Positions 12,001 through 26,766 of a DNA stretch of 64,000 bases are shown piece after piece; positions within the stretch are counted from its first letter, which is position 1, and every line of letters begins with the position of its first letter. The stretch lies in NCBI RefSeq assembly GCF_000237925.1, contig NC_031499.1, positions 8,686,195 through 8,750,194 of the forward strand, written 5' to 3'. A program made the translations under genes and the position numbers. Source of the stretch: Schistosoma mansoni. Its lineage: Eukaryota; Platyhelminthes; Trematoda; Strigeidida; Schistosomatidae. The notes under the pieces were generated by a model, which was not told the origin of the DNA, did not search any database, and worked only from the letters and a program-made list of their open reading frames with translations.

Positions 12001-15000
12001 TCAGAGTTATTGAATGCAGCTATCATATGGCTTTGCATATTCAAAATATTTTCCACTCAGAAACTGTTTGACAACCTAACAATGTCATTATTCTTTAATC
12101 ACTGATAGTAATAGTGTGGTGTATGCTACTTATGTTGACGGATATAAGTAGTATGTAACATCAATCTGAAGTAGAATGCCTGGCAGCAGAAGATTGAGGA
12201 GATCGAATTGAAGAGAACAGGAATGTAGTTGTAATAACAACTGGAACTAAGGAACTATGAAGTTCGTAAGAGACAACAACCGCTACAGCCGATGCCACTC
12301 CGCAGAACGCTTTATTCGACATCACCTTCTCGCACCAGACTGCCCTAACCAGCGCTTTCTCTGCTGGCCCTCGCGACGGCATCCTCAAAACTCCCGGAAA
12401 CCTCTTCTCAAAGCGGGTTTAATTCTCACAGGCGGGGTCTTGGATGCCTACTGCTGAGGAGTCCCATACTAAGATGAAATGGCTATTTACTACTTCCTGT
12501 TTTTGAATGCGTGGTCCAACACTGACTATCGGTTCATGGCTTCAATGAAATTCAGTAATTTTAACAACCTCATGCTGATAACTAATGTGTCCGTTTTGTT
12601 TATTTTGTTTTTCTCTTCACAGCTTCTGTCATGATTCATCTTTGGTCGGATATTGTATCAAAGACAAAAGAAAAGTAAGTCATGTAGCAGGGAAATGATT
12701 TATTTCATTTCGCGATTGTGGGTTCGTGGATGCGCACTGCTGAGGAGTCCCATAATAGGACGAAACGGCCGTCCAGTGTTTCCAGGTTTTGCATGGTGGT
12801 CTAACTTCAATTGACTCACGCTTTAAAACTATGAAATATACTAAATCTCCACAAAAACCCCTCTGATAATTAAATGATTTATTACTCTATATACATACAT
12901 GTATATAGTTAAGAAGATTTGTAGCCTTAGTGAGGGATGCCTTTTTGGTGTTATTGAGTACTATGAACTGCTAGATGATTTGACTGTTGAACTTGCATTT
13001 TCCTTCTGAACTATATCAGTATCATCGTCCGAGCTTACTTCATGTAGAAGCGAACTTTTCAATTATTCCACAAGCGTTAAATCAGTTTGATTCGCTGGCA
13101 TTATTTGTAAGTGCTTGTCTTAGTAGATTTTATTGTTAGTGAGATTAGACGCAGGGTATTAGGGAATGATGGTAAATCAGTTGATGAGGTGATGAATCTT
13201 CATCGACTGAGATGGTTAGGCCGCGTGTTACGTATGCCTGAACACCGATTACCACGACGCGCAATGCTGAATAGTGGTGGAAACGGTTGGAAGAACTTTA
13301 GTAAGGGTCAAACCGAAACGTGGCATCAGTCCATAAAGTCATAAACTTCAGGTCTCAGCCACGTTGGCAGATGCAGACTACTTGGTTGAGGTCCGCGTGA
13401 CTATCGTAACCAATGGTTGGAGACTCTAGGTGACATGGCTCAGAATCGATCACAATGGCGTAGGTGTATACACTCTTTATCTTCCCTTAAACCTTGAGAT
13501 TAAAACTGGTTCATATCTGTCTTCCTTCCTATACTATATCCTTATGTACAACCTATCTTTTATATATTACCACCACTAAATTAACTACTTCTATGAATCC
13601 GGTGTTTATCTTGTTATGCTAACGAGGTATGGCAATTCGGACCTATGCATAAATGTGCCTGGTCCTACGTTGTAGCTGACTGACTATTGTTTTCCTTATA
13701 CATTACAAACCCTTGCAATTACTTGCAAATATTCACTTACCAAATGAACTGAATAATAGTCGAAATCATAAGAAACATCACACCAACTAAACAATAAAAC
13801 ACAGTGGTTAACCTCAGCCTTAATATTTATGAGTTTGTGTTTCAAACTACAGTTTCAGTTTTCAAAAATATTAGTCAATCGTTTTCAACGTAAAGAGTAT
13901 TAGTTTGCTTAACACTGTGTCACATGAATATTCGTTGACATGGCAGGAATAGGTAGCCCATATGTTCAAGAAGGCCGCCAGAAAATCATGAATTGAGATA
14001 CATGTCTATTTAATTTTCACTGTATCGCATTTCTGTTAATTGTTTACTTTTTTTAGTTAGATATTCGTTTTATCCTTAATTTTTTACAGCATGGCATTGC
14101 ATACATTAATGGTTTATGGCTTAAATCAGTCACTGAGTACAATCACCTATGAAGCTGGTGAAGCAGATTTAGTGTGAGTTGTTATTCGTTGTTTGTTTGT
14201 TGAGAAAAGCTCATTTATTTATTTATTTAAACACATAAATATTGGTACAAAGGGGCCCTGAATACATATGCGCCACACAAATCTCATTTGATTTGTGTGA
14301 GGGCTGTGATATGACCAGGTGCCCAAACTGAAGCAGGTGCTTTTCTTAGGGGACCACACCCGGAGCCTTCGACCTAAAGGTCTGATCCACAAGGTAGTGG
14401 AGCATCGTAAGGAGATGCAGTCCCATGGTATTATTATTATTATTATCTTTATTCAATATTATATTATTTGGTACAAAATCGTTTCTTATTTCTTCGTTGC
14501 TCCTGATGATAAATATTCAGTGATCGCCAGTTAGATGTCAGCAGTTCAGTCAATCGACATATGAATAATGTATATTCTTTTTGCTGCATGTTCCCAGCAA
14601 ACACGATATTTCTGATTAGGCCTTTTGTAGTCTTTACAGCGAAAGGTTGTACAGTTTTCAGAAACGCACCTGAATAGGTTGTGTGCTTAATAGCCATAAT
14701 GATGTATTAAAACAAACAATATTAGATAGCTTGTTGAAATATATAGATGATAGGAACAGGTAGCCCAGATGTTTAAGCAGGCCGCCCAGATGCTACTAGC
14801 CGGTCAACAACCATTAATTCATACGCCATTTGTTCCTTCAGGATACTGGAGCCCATGTGCACCATTGGTTTGGAATTAAGGTTTTCCAACTCCCTTAGGT
14901 GGACTCGCCGTGTCCACGAAAAAAAAAGTTTAATGATGGTGATTTCATTCATCAATTCACCCAAGTTTATTGTATTTGCTTTATTTAAGCCATACTATTT

Positions 15001-18000
15001 GTGTGCATAAGTTGTTTAATGAATACTATTATTATCTATCTAATGGTTAAACTGAATTATGTAGGATATGTTTCAAACTTGTTGCCTGATGTTATTCGTA
15101 AAGGTTTAAATTATCCCCTTGGTAATAAATTCAGAATTGACTTCTGATTAATATTTTTTCACATTCAGTATATTCTATTCGGGTTACCTTGATATTGTCA
15201 TTTTGTTTGATAAAATAGATGGTTTTAACATTGTCAATGAAATGCAGAACTCACGTTCTATGGTCAAATAAATCTATTTCCACTAAGGTTCATTTTGAAA
15301 CTGGAACTCGATACTTTTTGCTTCGAACCCTAATGCATTATCCACTGAAATACTAAGTGCAGATAGCCACTAACTTGTTGCTTTTTTCATGCACACTACT
15401 GTTAGACGGTTGGCAATAATCGGCGAAAAAGCTTACTTCATCCAATTGCCATATAAGTTGGTATCGATCGTCTACAAGTCGTATCTAGCACCTTGGTCAA
15501 ATTGATGCTTTCTTACGCCTTCTACCATTAGTCTAATTCCAACTTATGTCACAATTTCTAATGTTAACACTGAATTATTCCAGCTGACACTATTCATGAA
15601 TAAATGTAGATGCTTCTTTGAAATACTTCATATTATCTCATTGTTTTAAGTGTATGTATGTAGATATATGTATGAAAGATCTAATATATTTTCTTCTTTA
15701 TGTTTCATAGACAAGATGTAGCGTTTCGTGATAATGGCTTACGTATTTGTATTAGCGGTTTTAGTGAAAAACTATTTGTAAGTTTTATTACCATTTTCAT
15801 TGTTTAGTTGAAAATATTTTCTGAAAATTGATTTATTTTTCATCACAGATTGTTCTCGGTTAAGGTATAGTTAAAAACTAGGAATCTTTGTACAACAACC
15901 ATTCACCATAAGACTTGGAGGTTCTAACTGACACCCCCGGGATGGATCTTGGGTACATACTGATATGACATTTCATACTAGAACATACTGGTATAACCTT
16001 ATTTACAATCATAATAAATAGAATAAATTTTTGTGTGATATACCGAATGCTCAATTTATTTGGAATTATCAAGTCCAACCTTGGCATTGATGCTTACTTA
16101 TATAGAATGATATCTTAACCGAGATCAGTCTTTTGCTGGGATTATAAGAGTAATGTTGTTCTTTCGTAAATATTTAACATTATCTATATTTTTACTTCGT
16201 AAGTTACATCAACTTTGCACTATATGTAATCCGTAAATTGATTTCATTGTGCATTTCTAATAAAAAGCCTTAGTATCATGTTTTATCAGAAAGATGGAAT
16301 TGTGTAAATGCATGCATGCATATACCTGAGTGATAACAGAAAATGTTTGGATGAATTCATAGTCTAATAGTTGGATTTAATATTCAGTTTTCCCGACTGT
16401 AGCTGTTAGCTTGACGTGGTGATTGTACTTGTATATTTTTAGTGGCCCAATCTACCTGTGTATTGGTTGTTTCTTTGGGTTCCACCATGCCAGGGAGGTG
16501 GGTTTAAATAGAGTTAAGACTATAACCAATAAACTCATACTCTGAAGGTAAAGTTGTACAGTTCAACTGGAAATTGTCAACCGACCTCGAACCTCTAACT
16601 CTACTGGAGGCCATCTGGTTCACAGTTGCTGTTACGAATACCCGATAAAAACTTTATTTGTTCATAAAGCTATGCATCGTAGTCAGTAGTTACCTTACAA
16701 CCACATACAACATTTTATCATCGGTTTAATGTTTGATTTCCAAATATCTCATGATTTATTCAATTTCTGTAACGTATTATCATTCTTCATACTAACGAAT
16801 GTGCCTTTGATTTCTTCTATTTACCTTCTCTAAACATCAATTGCTATCATCGATGGTTAGAGACCTTGAATGACATGACTCAAAATCGTTTGCAATGGCG
16901 AAGGTGCATCCACTCTCCATGTTCTACCATATTCTAATCTTCTGAATTTTTCATCTCTCTATCTTTTTTCTCTTTCCAAATTTATTTCACTGGATAATAC
17001 TACTTGAATAATATCTTCAAACCCTAATCTTTCACATTAATGCTTATACTCTTACTAGTTCTACCACTATGGGATTTGAATCGACAACTGCATCTGTGTG
17101 TTAATGTGGTATGGCAACTCGAACTGATGTACATACGTACGAAGTTCTAGGTTGTGACTGACTGACTTAAATTATATAAGTTATGAGTAACCATTATAAA
17201 ACAGGTTATTTGTTTATTATTTTAGGCTAAATTACAATGCACTCAGTGTTCAATTATGCTTTCCTCTGTTGTTTTTTTGTCCTCAAAATTAGTATTTTTA
17301 TTCAACTATACTTGATCATATATTGGATCAAACTCAAGATTTATCTAAAGAATATTTTGAATCATATCGTGATGCTGTACTTCAAATTTATTATAATGAA
17401 GCCCTTAAACCAAATGTACTCAATACGTAAGTGAAATAGTATAACAAACTTATATCGTGTGAGTGCCACAGCCATATTTGGCCAAATCTTGTAGAAATAT
17501 TTCCCATTTTATGGTACGATGTGGTCTGTTTGATTGGTATAAAAACGCAGTATGTTTGAATAATGATTCATATTGCAGAGGCTGTTATTGGTGTTCTCGA
17601 CTTAACTGGCTGGGCTAGGCAGAAAGCAGGACCGAGTAGTACTCAATACAGCTCATACGATATTGTGTATCATTGATCTGATCAATAAATTCACTGTTCT
17701 CTAATAGGCGAGCCAATCGATATAACTGGGTACTCAAGCAATCGATATGACAATTGGGCACGCACAGACTTTCACGTTATAACACAAGCCAATTAACATT
17801 ACTTTTTTAAACAGTTTCATTGTTATCGTGAATGATGATGATGCTTAAATGCAGTGGACAATAAAGTTGATTACTGTAAGACGACTACTTATAACGTCAT
17901 GTAATGTCTTAAATGACGTATACTGGTGATCATATTTCTAAATGATTCAGCCTCCTCAGTTCGTATGATTAAAAAGCGGAAAACTTTCCAGGAAGTCAGG

Positions 18001-21000
18001 TGTGGGTGGTAGTCCAGGCGATTCCAAACTGATCATATACTGTCTCAGCATCATGTTCGGTGAGAAATGCGATTCGAAATGGACCATTGAATGAGGTTTT
18101 TAATACTATTGCTTCGATCCTGACCCCCAAATTGTTTTTGTTGTTATTCAGAATTTTTTTCATGGCGTACTGTTCTGTCCGGGATAGATTAAAAGGTTGG
18201 AATAAGAAATCTATAATGTCGTATTAAACGTGGTATCAATCCATAAGATGATTAACGATTCCTAGATGCTGACTTTTTGTGTTTTAGGCTCCCGTGATTA
18301 TTGATTAGATTAGATTTCCTATAAATCACCGGTTTATGTATCTGACTCTAGGCTTAAGGATTAGTGCCACTCACCATGATGCTCAGACTGTCATAGATTA
18401 AACGCATGATTGCAAATACAGACTTCTGCCTTTTTTCATACGGAGTATCTTATTAATAAGCTAACCTAATCCAAACATTGTAAAGTACGATAATAGGCAG
18501 GAAGAATGTATATTATTCCGAAAGGTTGTAAAGTATTCCCATAATACTTAAACATAGCCTTCGATTGTCCATTTGCATCTCCCAGTGTGTCATGCGATCT
18601 GAACTGTCTTCCCGAATGGTCTCCGAGTTTTCTGCCAACTCTGTGCTTTTGACGCTCTGAAACTCTTCACTCTGTACGACAGTTGTTGCAACTTCGACAC
18701 TAATTTCCGCTACACGCTACTTATAAACATCCCTGTCAGTAGCGTCTACCACAATAGTGCGCACTTATGTTCACATGCTATCTTAAGACTAAGTTTTAGG
18801 TAGGTGATGATAAACAAGTAACTAGTAATTTATGTATCTGACGGACATATATATTTTTATATGTGCAAATGTGTAGTGTGTGTTAGATTGCAAATTATAC
18901 CTTCCTACTCATTCTTAATCTTCTCACTTGCACAGCAAGTTGAACTCGAGTATAGTTAGTGTGTACGTCAGTATATAAATGGGTTGAGCGTATAACATAA
19001 CGCTTGACCACCACTATACTCATTTTTATCCTGCTGATTAATTCATTTACTGATCATTTATATATTTACTCCTCGAATAATTTTCGTTTGTTTGTTTCGT
19101 CTGTTTACTTCACAGTCATCTTCAATTTTATCTTCTTCGTAAAGAAGCTTATCTAATTACAGATATATTGAGTGCACTGAAAAATTTGTCAGTAGCTGAT
19201 CTTGCTGCATATAAACAAAAATTTTTGTCCACTTTACATATTACTATCTATGCTTATGGTAATATAACAAGACAGGTAGGTCTTCTTCCATCATGTGTGT
19301 ATGTTTAAAAAGATCTCAAATTATCTAGTTCAGTTCATTTAGTAAATAATAGTTCTGATGTGTAAGGAGGTCTGGGGTTACGTTTTTCCATTCAGTTCAT
19401 TGCAAATATATCTCAGTTCTACAGGAGATCATTCACGGCTCAAATAGCTCAATATCGACGTCTCCGACTGTGGAGCTGGTTGAAACTAGATTAAATTCAC
19501 CAGGGAGCATCAGTTCCCCCAAGAATACAAGTACATCTTGCTGATGAGTACCAAGCAGAATGAAACCTAGGTTCAGGGTTTCCTGTCGACTACCTTGGAT
19601 CTCCACTTAACATCTCAACATAGTGTACGCAACGTCAATTAGCTTAGACTAGTGGCCACAGTGCGACTTGACCAATAGATTTCCAACAGCACTAAGAAGG
19701 ACTTGACGTATATGACAGTGGTCACTACTCAGTGATCAATCACTTGTGAATTTTCTCTACTGACGTTTGCTATTGTGCGATTGGTTGTCCTTATTTTCAG
19801 CTTGCTGCTTCTGCTACATATCTCATTTTCATATTTGCTGGTATATAAACAAAGTTGGTTTATTACAATTCAGTCTTTTCTAATCATCAAGCTTTTGCTT
19901 AAGTTCTTGATTTCTATCTCTATTTTTCTCTTTCCTATCAACCGTGTATGTGGAATTATTGAAGAAGTGTTATTCATTAGTTGTCTGGTTTGTGTAGTTT
20001 GCATACACCCCCTTTAATATTAGAAAAATCTTTCAGTCATTTATAATTAGGACTTACCGTCAGCCGTATCAAAACAAAACTGTATGTTTTGTTAAGATCA
20101 CTGATTGACTTAAGTTAAACGATCGTGAATCAAACCCTTGACATTTGGCCCCTCACTCGAACTCCTAGCTTCTAGACAATTGAGCTGGGATACATTAATG
20201 TACAAATTCAAACTCAATGGAGCTGCGACAATACACCACCATCTTCCATTGTCTTCTTGATCTCAGTAAAATTCAACAATTTCCAAAAACACATACTATG
20301 AGCAGTATGTGTCCATAACTGTAGAAATGCGAGGAAAGAAAATTTCAAAAACCGTCTGTTTTGAGAGATAATTTAAATAACCAACGTATATGGATTTATG
20401 TGTTTATTTTTTAAATTTTTTATATATTCCACGTTGTTATATATATTCTTTTGTTTTCTGTCATGTTCACTGCTGCCGCCACACACCGACCATCCAACTA
20501 TCTGTAGGATGCTATTTCTTTCTTTGATTATACAGTGGAGAAGATTCAACCTATCCCTAGATCCACAAGAAAACTGGTAAGTTAACTCTAACCTTAATTT
20601 ACTCACTCAGGCTTATTACTCTTCGCGGAGAATAGGCTGCCTACCAGCAATATCCAATCTACTCTATCATGGAGTCGTCCAGTTTTTGACAAGTCCCATC
20701 CATTTTTATGATGACTACCTCCGCTTCCCAAACGCGATATTTTATTTGGTCTGCCTTTTTCCCTCTTGTCTTGAGAAACTCAAATTAGGACTTTCTTTTT
20801 ACGCAGTTTGGCGATTTTTACAGTGTGTATTCTATCCACCCCCACAGTCTTTCCTTAATTTCCTCTTCATCTGGAAGCTGATTCGTTCTCTGCCACAGTA
20901 GGCCATTGCTGATGGTGTCTGATAGACAGACATGGAGTATCTTGCATAGACAACTGTTTATGAATACCTGTACCTTATTAATGATAACTGTAGTAGTTCT

Positions 21001-24000
21001 TCAAGTTTTAACTCCGTACACTGTAACTGTCTTGATGTTTGTATTGAAGATTCTAACTTTGATGTTGCCTTTGATGGTTGTTTTGAGTTTTGGACGTTCA
21101 TGAGTTGTAAGAATTCTTCCATTTCTTTGTGAGTCCATGCCTTTACATCTGCATCAGATCCTTCTTGTTTATAATTGATGCTTACCAGGTGGTACGTAAA
21201 GGTTTAAACTTCTTCCATAACTTTCCCATCAAGTGTGATTCGGTTGGTGCCTGCTGTTTTATTGTGAGATCTTTCTTTTTCCCTTGTAACCTTGATCCAA
21301 TTAAATTGAGTTTTTCTCATACTTTTAACCCACATTATTATTGTTTTTTAACTGCACCAAAATTAAATTATAATAGTTTTGTATTTTCGCATTGTTAGTG
21401 TTAACGATTGTAATTGATCAGTTTCCCTGTGGTGGCATATTTACAGCCCTAAACGGATTACCTCCATATTGTCAGCTTGGAAGCGAAAGGTATTAGGTTA
21501 AAATCTCAGTGCGAAAATCAAAACTGGTCAATGATAGGTGCATCCAGATAAATGAAACCGATTATTATCTATGATCTTCATACAATCATAAAGTGTAACT
21601 TGAAACAGTCAACATGATTCCTTATACTATACATACATATATCTTTTCTAGGAAATATTTGTTTAGCTACTCATTAGTAGTAGGAACTACTAGTTAATAA
21701 AATATTTTGTGTACCTCGAATTCATGCCCATCTGATGTCATTACAACTATTATCCTTCCCCTCTCTTCACTTTTTTTTGTCTACACCTTCAATGCGTTAT
21801 TTTGTAGAATATTTAATACACTACAAATTTTCTTTCTTCCAGTGCCCATAGAGATCACCCCATTATTCAGTTTTTGTAATGTTAATAATTCTCAGCCGTA
21901 AGACTTGATGTTAGTGCTATTGTTAGCATTGAGAATAAGGTACTATGATATTGATCATTCATTCTCAATGCACCAGTTGAATAGGTCGGATTCAGCTTTA
22001 TTTACAGCCGGTCAGAACTTTGAATAAACATTATCAACAACTGTCCTCTCTGTGTGATACGTTCGTTATTCTTCCAGATAACATTTTAAGTACAAACGTT
22101 TGATAGAACTGATTTTTTCGGACTTAGACACAGCTTATTCTGTCAAACCTGATTCTAGTCGGTTGTTGTAGACACCTGCTCTCTATTGATCTCTATATTT
22201 ATTTAGACTTTATTTCCCTTTGATTTGAATTCTAACTTCACGACTGTTCATAGTTCTTCTAATTGTCCATAATTATTTACACTTTGATATAAACGAAAGT
22301 ATGTTGTGCCGTTTGATAAGTAATTAGTGTACATTCTATTGAAGAGGAGGGAAGTACCCATTTTGTCACGCTATACTTATACCGATAAACATTTATGGAT
22401 CATCAAACATAGATATTTCATCTTAATTTAAATATAGTTTTGACTACAAACTGATGTTGTTCAGCAAGCTATTAACAAGTGATGAGCACATAATTAATCT
22501 GTATTTTGTTGTTATGATTTTAAATACCTCAACATTGCAAACGTATGGCTATAAACATGCACGAAATGTCGAACTTGTGACCTTTCAGGTCTTGTGGTAG
22601 TGAACATGCTACAGTTTAATCAGTGATATAAGATCTAATCATTTATATTACTAGACGAATAGATCTCCAATTTTAGGTAATTTGTCATTATTCTTAAGCC
22701 TTTTAGACTTCTTCCCAACGTAACGTAGAATCTGCTACATGTGCACACCGGTTCACGTTTCTACACCCCATTGGCACAGATGAAATTGTCAAGAGAAATC
22801 CCAGAGACGTGAACGTAGTCACAGTATTAATATTAATAGAAAGGAATATATATCAAAGATATTATTCGAGGAGAAAATATGGGTTAATTAGGTAAAAAAT
22901 AAAAGATAAAATTCTAAGGTACTTTAGAAACTCAAAATCTAGTTGAAGGCAAGGAATGATTCCACCTGTTCCATTGCAGATGATTCTAAGCTTTGTCACC
23001 CAGTGTCTCTATTCATCGTTTACGTTAATAATGTGAACCCCAACCAAGTAGTTTGTACCTACCTACATGACTCATTTCAATAGTCAAGGGGGTATCCGTC
23101 AATTCAAAGTAATGACTAACTCCTTATCCGTATAGAGCTTTTTTACACCTCATAGTTCCATTCTTCTATTCAAATGAATTTTACCAAATTTATTGATTTA
23201 CTAAAAACATTCTTATAACTGTATTCTTTTATTTTTTGCCAAAAAATCCTACATAACTGTTTAGATTGATACCTCAATCCTAGATCCGGGTACATATTAT
23301 TTACGTGTTATGAATTGTAATCCAAACGATGTAAATATGTGTCTAGCTAGAATACATTTACTTGGTGAATCCGATATTAAACAACAATGCTATAATAAAC
23401 TATTGGCAGTAAGTGGAATCCTTTTTACACACATACACACTTTTTCTTTATTTCACTGGTTTTGCACTACTTTTCAACCGATTTATGGGGCTAGTTTTCG
23501 AGTGACGGTTTGTTATCACTAAGGACAAGAAGTTCACTAACCTTCGGTCTCGCGCACGAACGCTTAACCTCTAGACCACTGAGACGGCATCCAATGGTGT
23601 TAATATCCTCGGTTCGAGTTCCTCATGCGGGGTCGCGGATGCGCAATGTTAAGGGGTGTCATGCTGGGACAAAACAGCCGTCCAGTGCTTCCACGTTTTC
23701 AACGGTGGTCTAGCTTCAATCGATTCATGAATCCAACTATTAGAAATTACTACAATCTCCACAAATCCACTATTCTAATATACATATTAGTTCATGTGAC
23801 TATTATGTTTTCTTACAGTTTACAATATTTTCTATTGACGAACAATTTTTAGCAGTTCTGTTAATACCAACAGGATTTGTTCAAACTAGATAATTCGAAC
23901 AAATGAATGTATAACACTTCAACAACAATCCGCTTCACGATTGAAAAGAGTAAAATCAAAAACTTCGACGGTTTAATATTCGTACAAGTTATTTATTATT

Positions 24001-26728
24001 TATTTGAACACATAAATATTGGTACAAAGAAGCATAAGATACATATGCGCCACACAAATCTCATTTGATTTGTGTGAGGGCTGTAACACTGTCCACGTGC
24101 CCAAACTGAAGCAGGTGGTTTTCTTAGGTGCCACACCCGGAGCCTTCGACCTAAAGATCAGATCCACAAGGCAGTGGAGCATCGTGAGGAGATGCAGTCT
24201 CATGGTAGCCGGTGACCAACGATTGATTCATACGCCATTTGTTCCTTCAAAATGCTGGAGCCCATGTACACCATTGTTTTGGAATCAGGGTTTTTCTAAC
24301 TCCCCTAGATGGACTTTCCGTTTCCACCAACCCGGTTAAAGCGCCGGATATTCGTACAAGTCGATATTACGATAGAATAACCTTGTTTGTATGGCAATAA
24401 ATACGTCTCTGAGACACGAAAAAAAAGTAGCAAACTAAGAGCGAAAACAATGAGTTAGATAACAGAAAAGGTCATTTCAAAAATATGAATTGGAAAAACA
24501 CTACTGTGGACTTTATTGCAGGGTAAAAATATTATTTGTTCAACAAAAGTAATAAGACTAAATAATTTCATTTCTTCATAACAGTATCTAGTCTAGTGAG
24601 TAACGATTTAGGTACTCAGCTTTGAGCTATTCATTTTGTACAATCGGCAAGGACTCGTAAGACTATCAGACTTTTTAGACCTTAGTTGTCAAAGTAATGT
24701 CCAGAGCCGCATATTGCTGATGCTGTTGGCTGTAGTCCTTAACACTCAGATTTTAACTAATTAGTTGTAAGTTCAAACACAATTGACCCACGTAATTAAA
24801 CGTGAACTGCTGAATATTATCACTAACCCTTACAATTACATTGTAACACAAAGTTGAGTACAATTTGAATCTTTACTTGACATACTATTAAAACAAAAAT
24901 TCTTAATCAATCGCTTCCCCTTAAATAACCCTTTCAAATGCTAAATTCTCTTAAACTAGTCATGCGCTGTTTTTGTTTAACTAAATCTCTTTTTCTGTTT
25001 TCTCTCATATATTTGTGTTTCAGTTTATATTATCTGAACCGGCTTTTGATTATCTGCGTACTAAAGAAACTTTAGGATATACTGTTTATCTTCGATATTG
25101 GCGATCATCTCCTGGTGGTACATTACATTCAGGTATCAGTTTAGTAGCATATAGTCCAGCTAATAAATATTCTATTGATTATGTCGCTGGGAGATTGACT
25201 GCTTTCTGGCGTCGAATAGCTCCAAGAATTATTGCTGCTATGCCATCGGAAACATTTAAAACATCTGTAAGTGTAGAATGTTGTGTTTTCCTTGTTTTGT
25301 TTTATTTCTACAGTATTTATTATTGCAGAAAAATTTTGAAAAATTTTCCTCCGAATATTCTGGCTATTAAGTCTAAAGAGTTGGTCAAGACTACAGTATC
25401 AGTCAGTAATAACCATTTTCACGATCACTTTTTCCCTTTTTGGTTTAATTAGCTAATAGTATACTCATACAATATAGATTTTCTTTATAGTCAGTCATTT
25501 TGTTAAGTAAGAAATCTTTATTAATTAATATTCAAATAGCGCTCAAGTTTTGGTCACTAGAATAGAATACTGTCAGTCAGTCAGTCAGCTACAACGTAGG
25601 ACCAGGCACATATATGCATCGGCCCAAGCTGCCATATCTCGTTAGCACAACAAGATGAACACCGGATTCATAGAAATAGTTAATTTAGTGGTGGTAGTAT
25701 ATAAAAGATAGGTTGTGCATAAGGATATAGTGTAGAAAGGAAGAACCTTATGAAGTAATTTTAATCTCAAGGTTTAAGGGAAGATAAAGAGTGTATACAC
25801 CTACGCCATTGTGATCGATTTTGAGCCATGTCACCCAGAGTCTCCAACCATTGGTTATGATGGCCGCGCGGACCTCAACCAAGTAGTCTGCTTCTGCCAA
25901 CGTGGCTCAGACCTGAAATTTATAACTTTATGGACTGATGCCACGTTTTGGTTTGACCCTTACTAAAGTTCTTCCAACCGTTTCCACCACTATTCAGCAT
26001 TGCGCGTCGTGGTAATCGGTGTTCAGGCATACGTAACACGTGGCTCAACCATCTCAGTCGATGAAGATTCATCACCTCATCAACTGATTTACCATCATTC
26101 CCTAATACCATGTGTCTAACCTCACTATTATTTACCCGTTGATTCCAACAGAAGCGAGCAATATTTCTAAGACATCTGTGGTCAAATACTAGTAACTTAC
26201 AAGAATCTTCTACTCTTAATGGCCATGTTTCGCAGCCGTAAAGTAGAACAGAGCGAACTGTTGCACAGTATACTCGTCCCTTAATTGATAGACGGATATC
26301 TCGTCTTCGCCATAGGTGACATAATTTGGCAAAAGCCAAATAGAATACTGTACTTTTGTACATTCAAAGTTCTTCATATATTGACGATCCACATTTTCTA
26401 TCAATGACATTTACTGTTCTCGCATTGGTTGATTAATTGTTTTGCTATTTTTATTTTTCTATGGATTTTGTGCCTTTCGATTATTAAGTTGGCATTTCAT
26501 AGTTTATAGATTTCTAACTATTAGATCCCGACTTAGTGGTCTTTAGGTTGAAAGTTCACAATAAGTCATGAAGGTCATGAATCCTATCTCTGTCAGGGTT
26601 GTGGACGTCCACTGTTGAAGAATACCATTCTACAATGAAACACTTGTCTACCGTTTTCGATTCTCGATGGTTGTCTAGCTACAGTCAATCTGTGACGCAA
26701 ACGACAGAATCCATGTTCTTCACGAATT

Positions 26729-26766
<38 letters not shown>

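Noticed and set aside
17237-17434. Plus-strand frame of 65 codons ending at 17434
   Set aside because: The nardilysin exon 17293-17426 uses a different frame over the same DNA; this frame has no homology.
20534-20576. Alternative micro-exon using the TATACAG acceptor
   Set aside because: It would give [17 protein letters not shown] residues and change the phase to the next exon. The upstream acceptor keeps the frame and matches nardilysin.
23510-23852. Plus-strand frames over the SINE at 23540
   Set aside because: They are translations of a fold-back hammerhead SINE.
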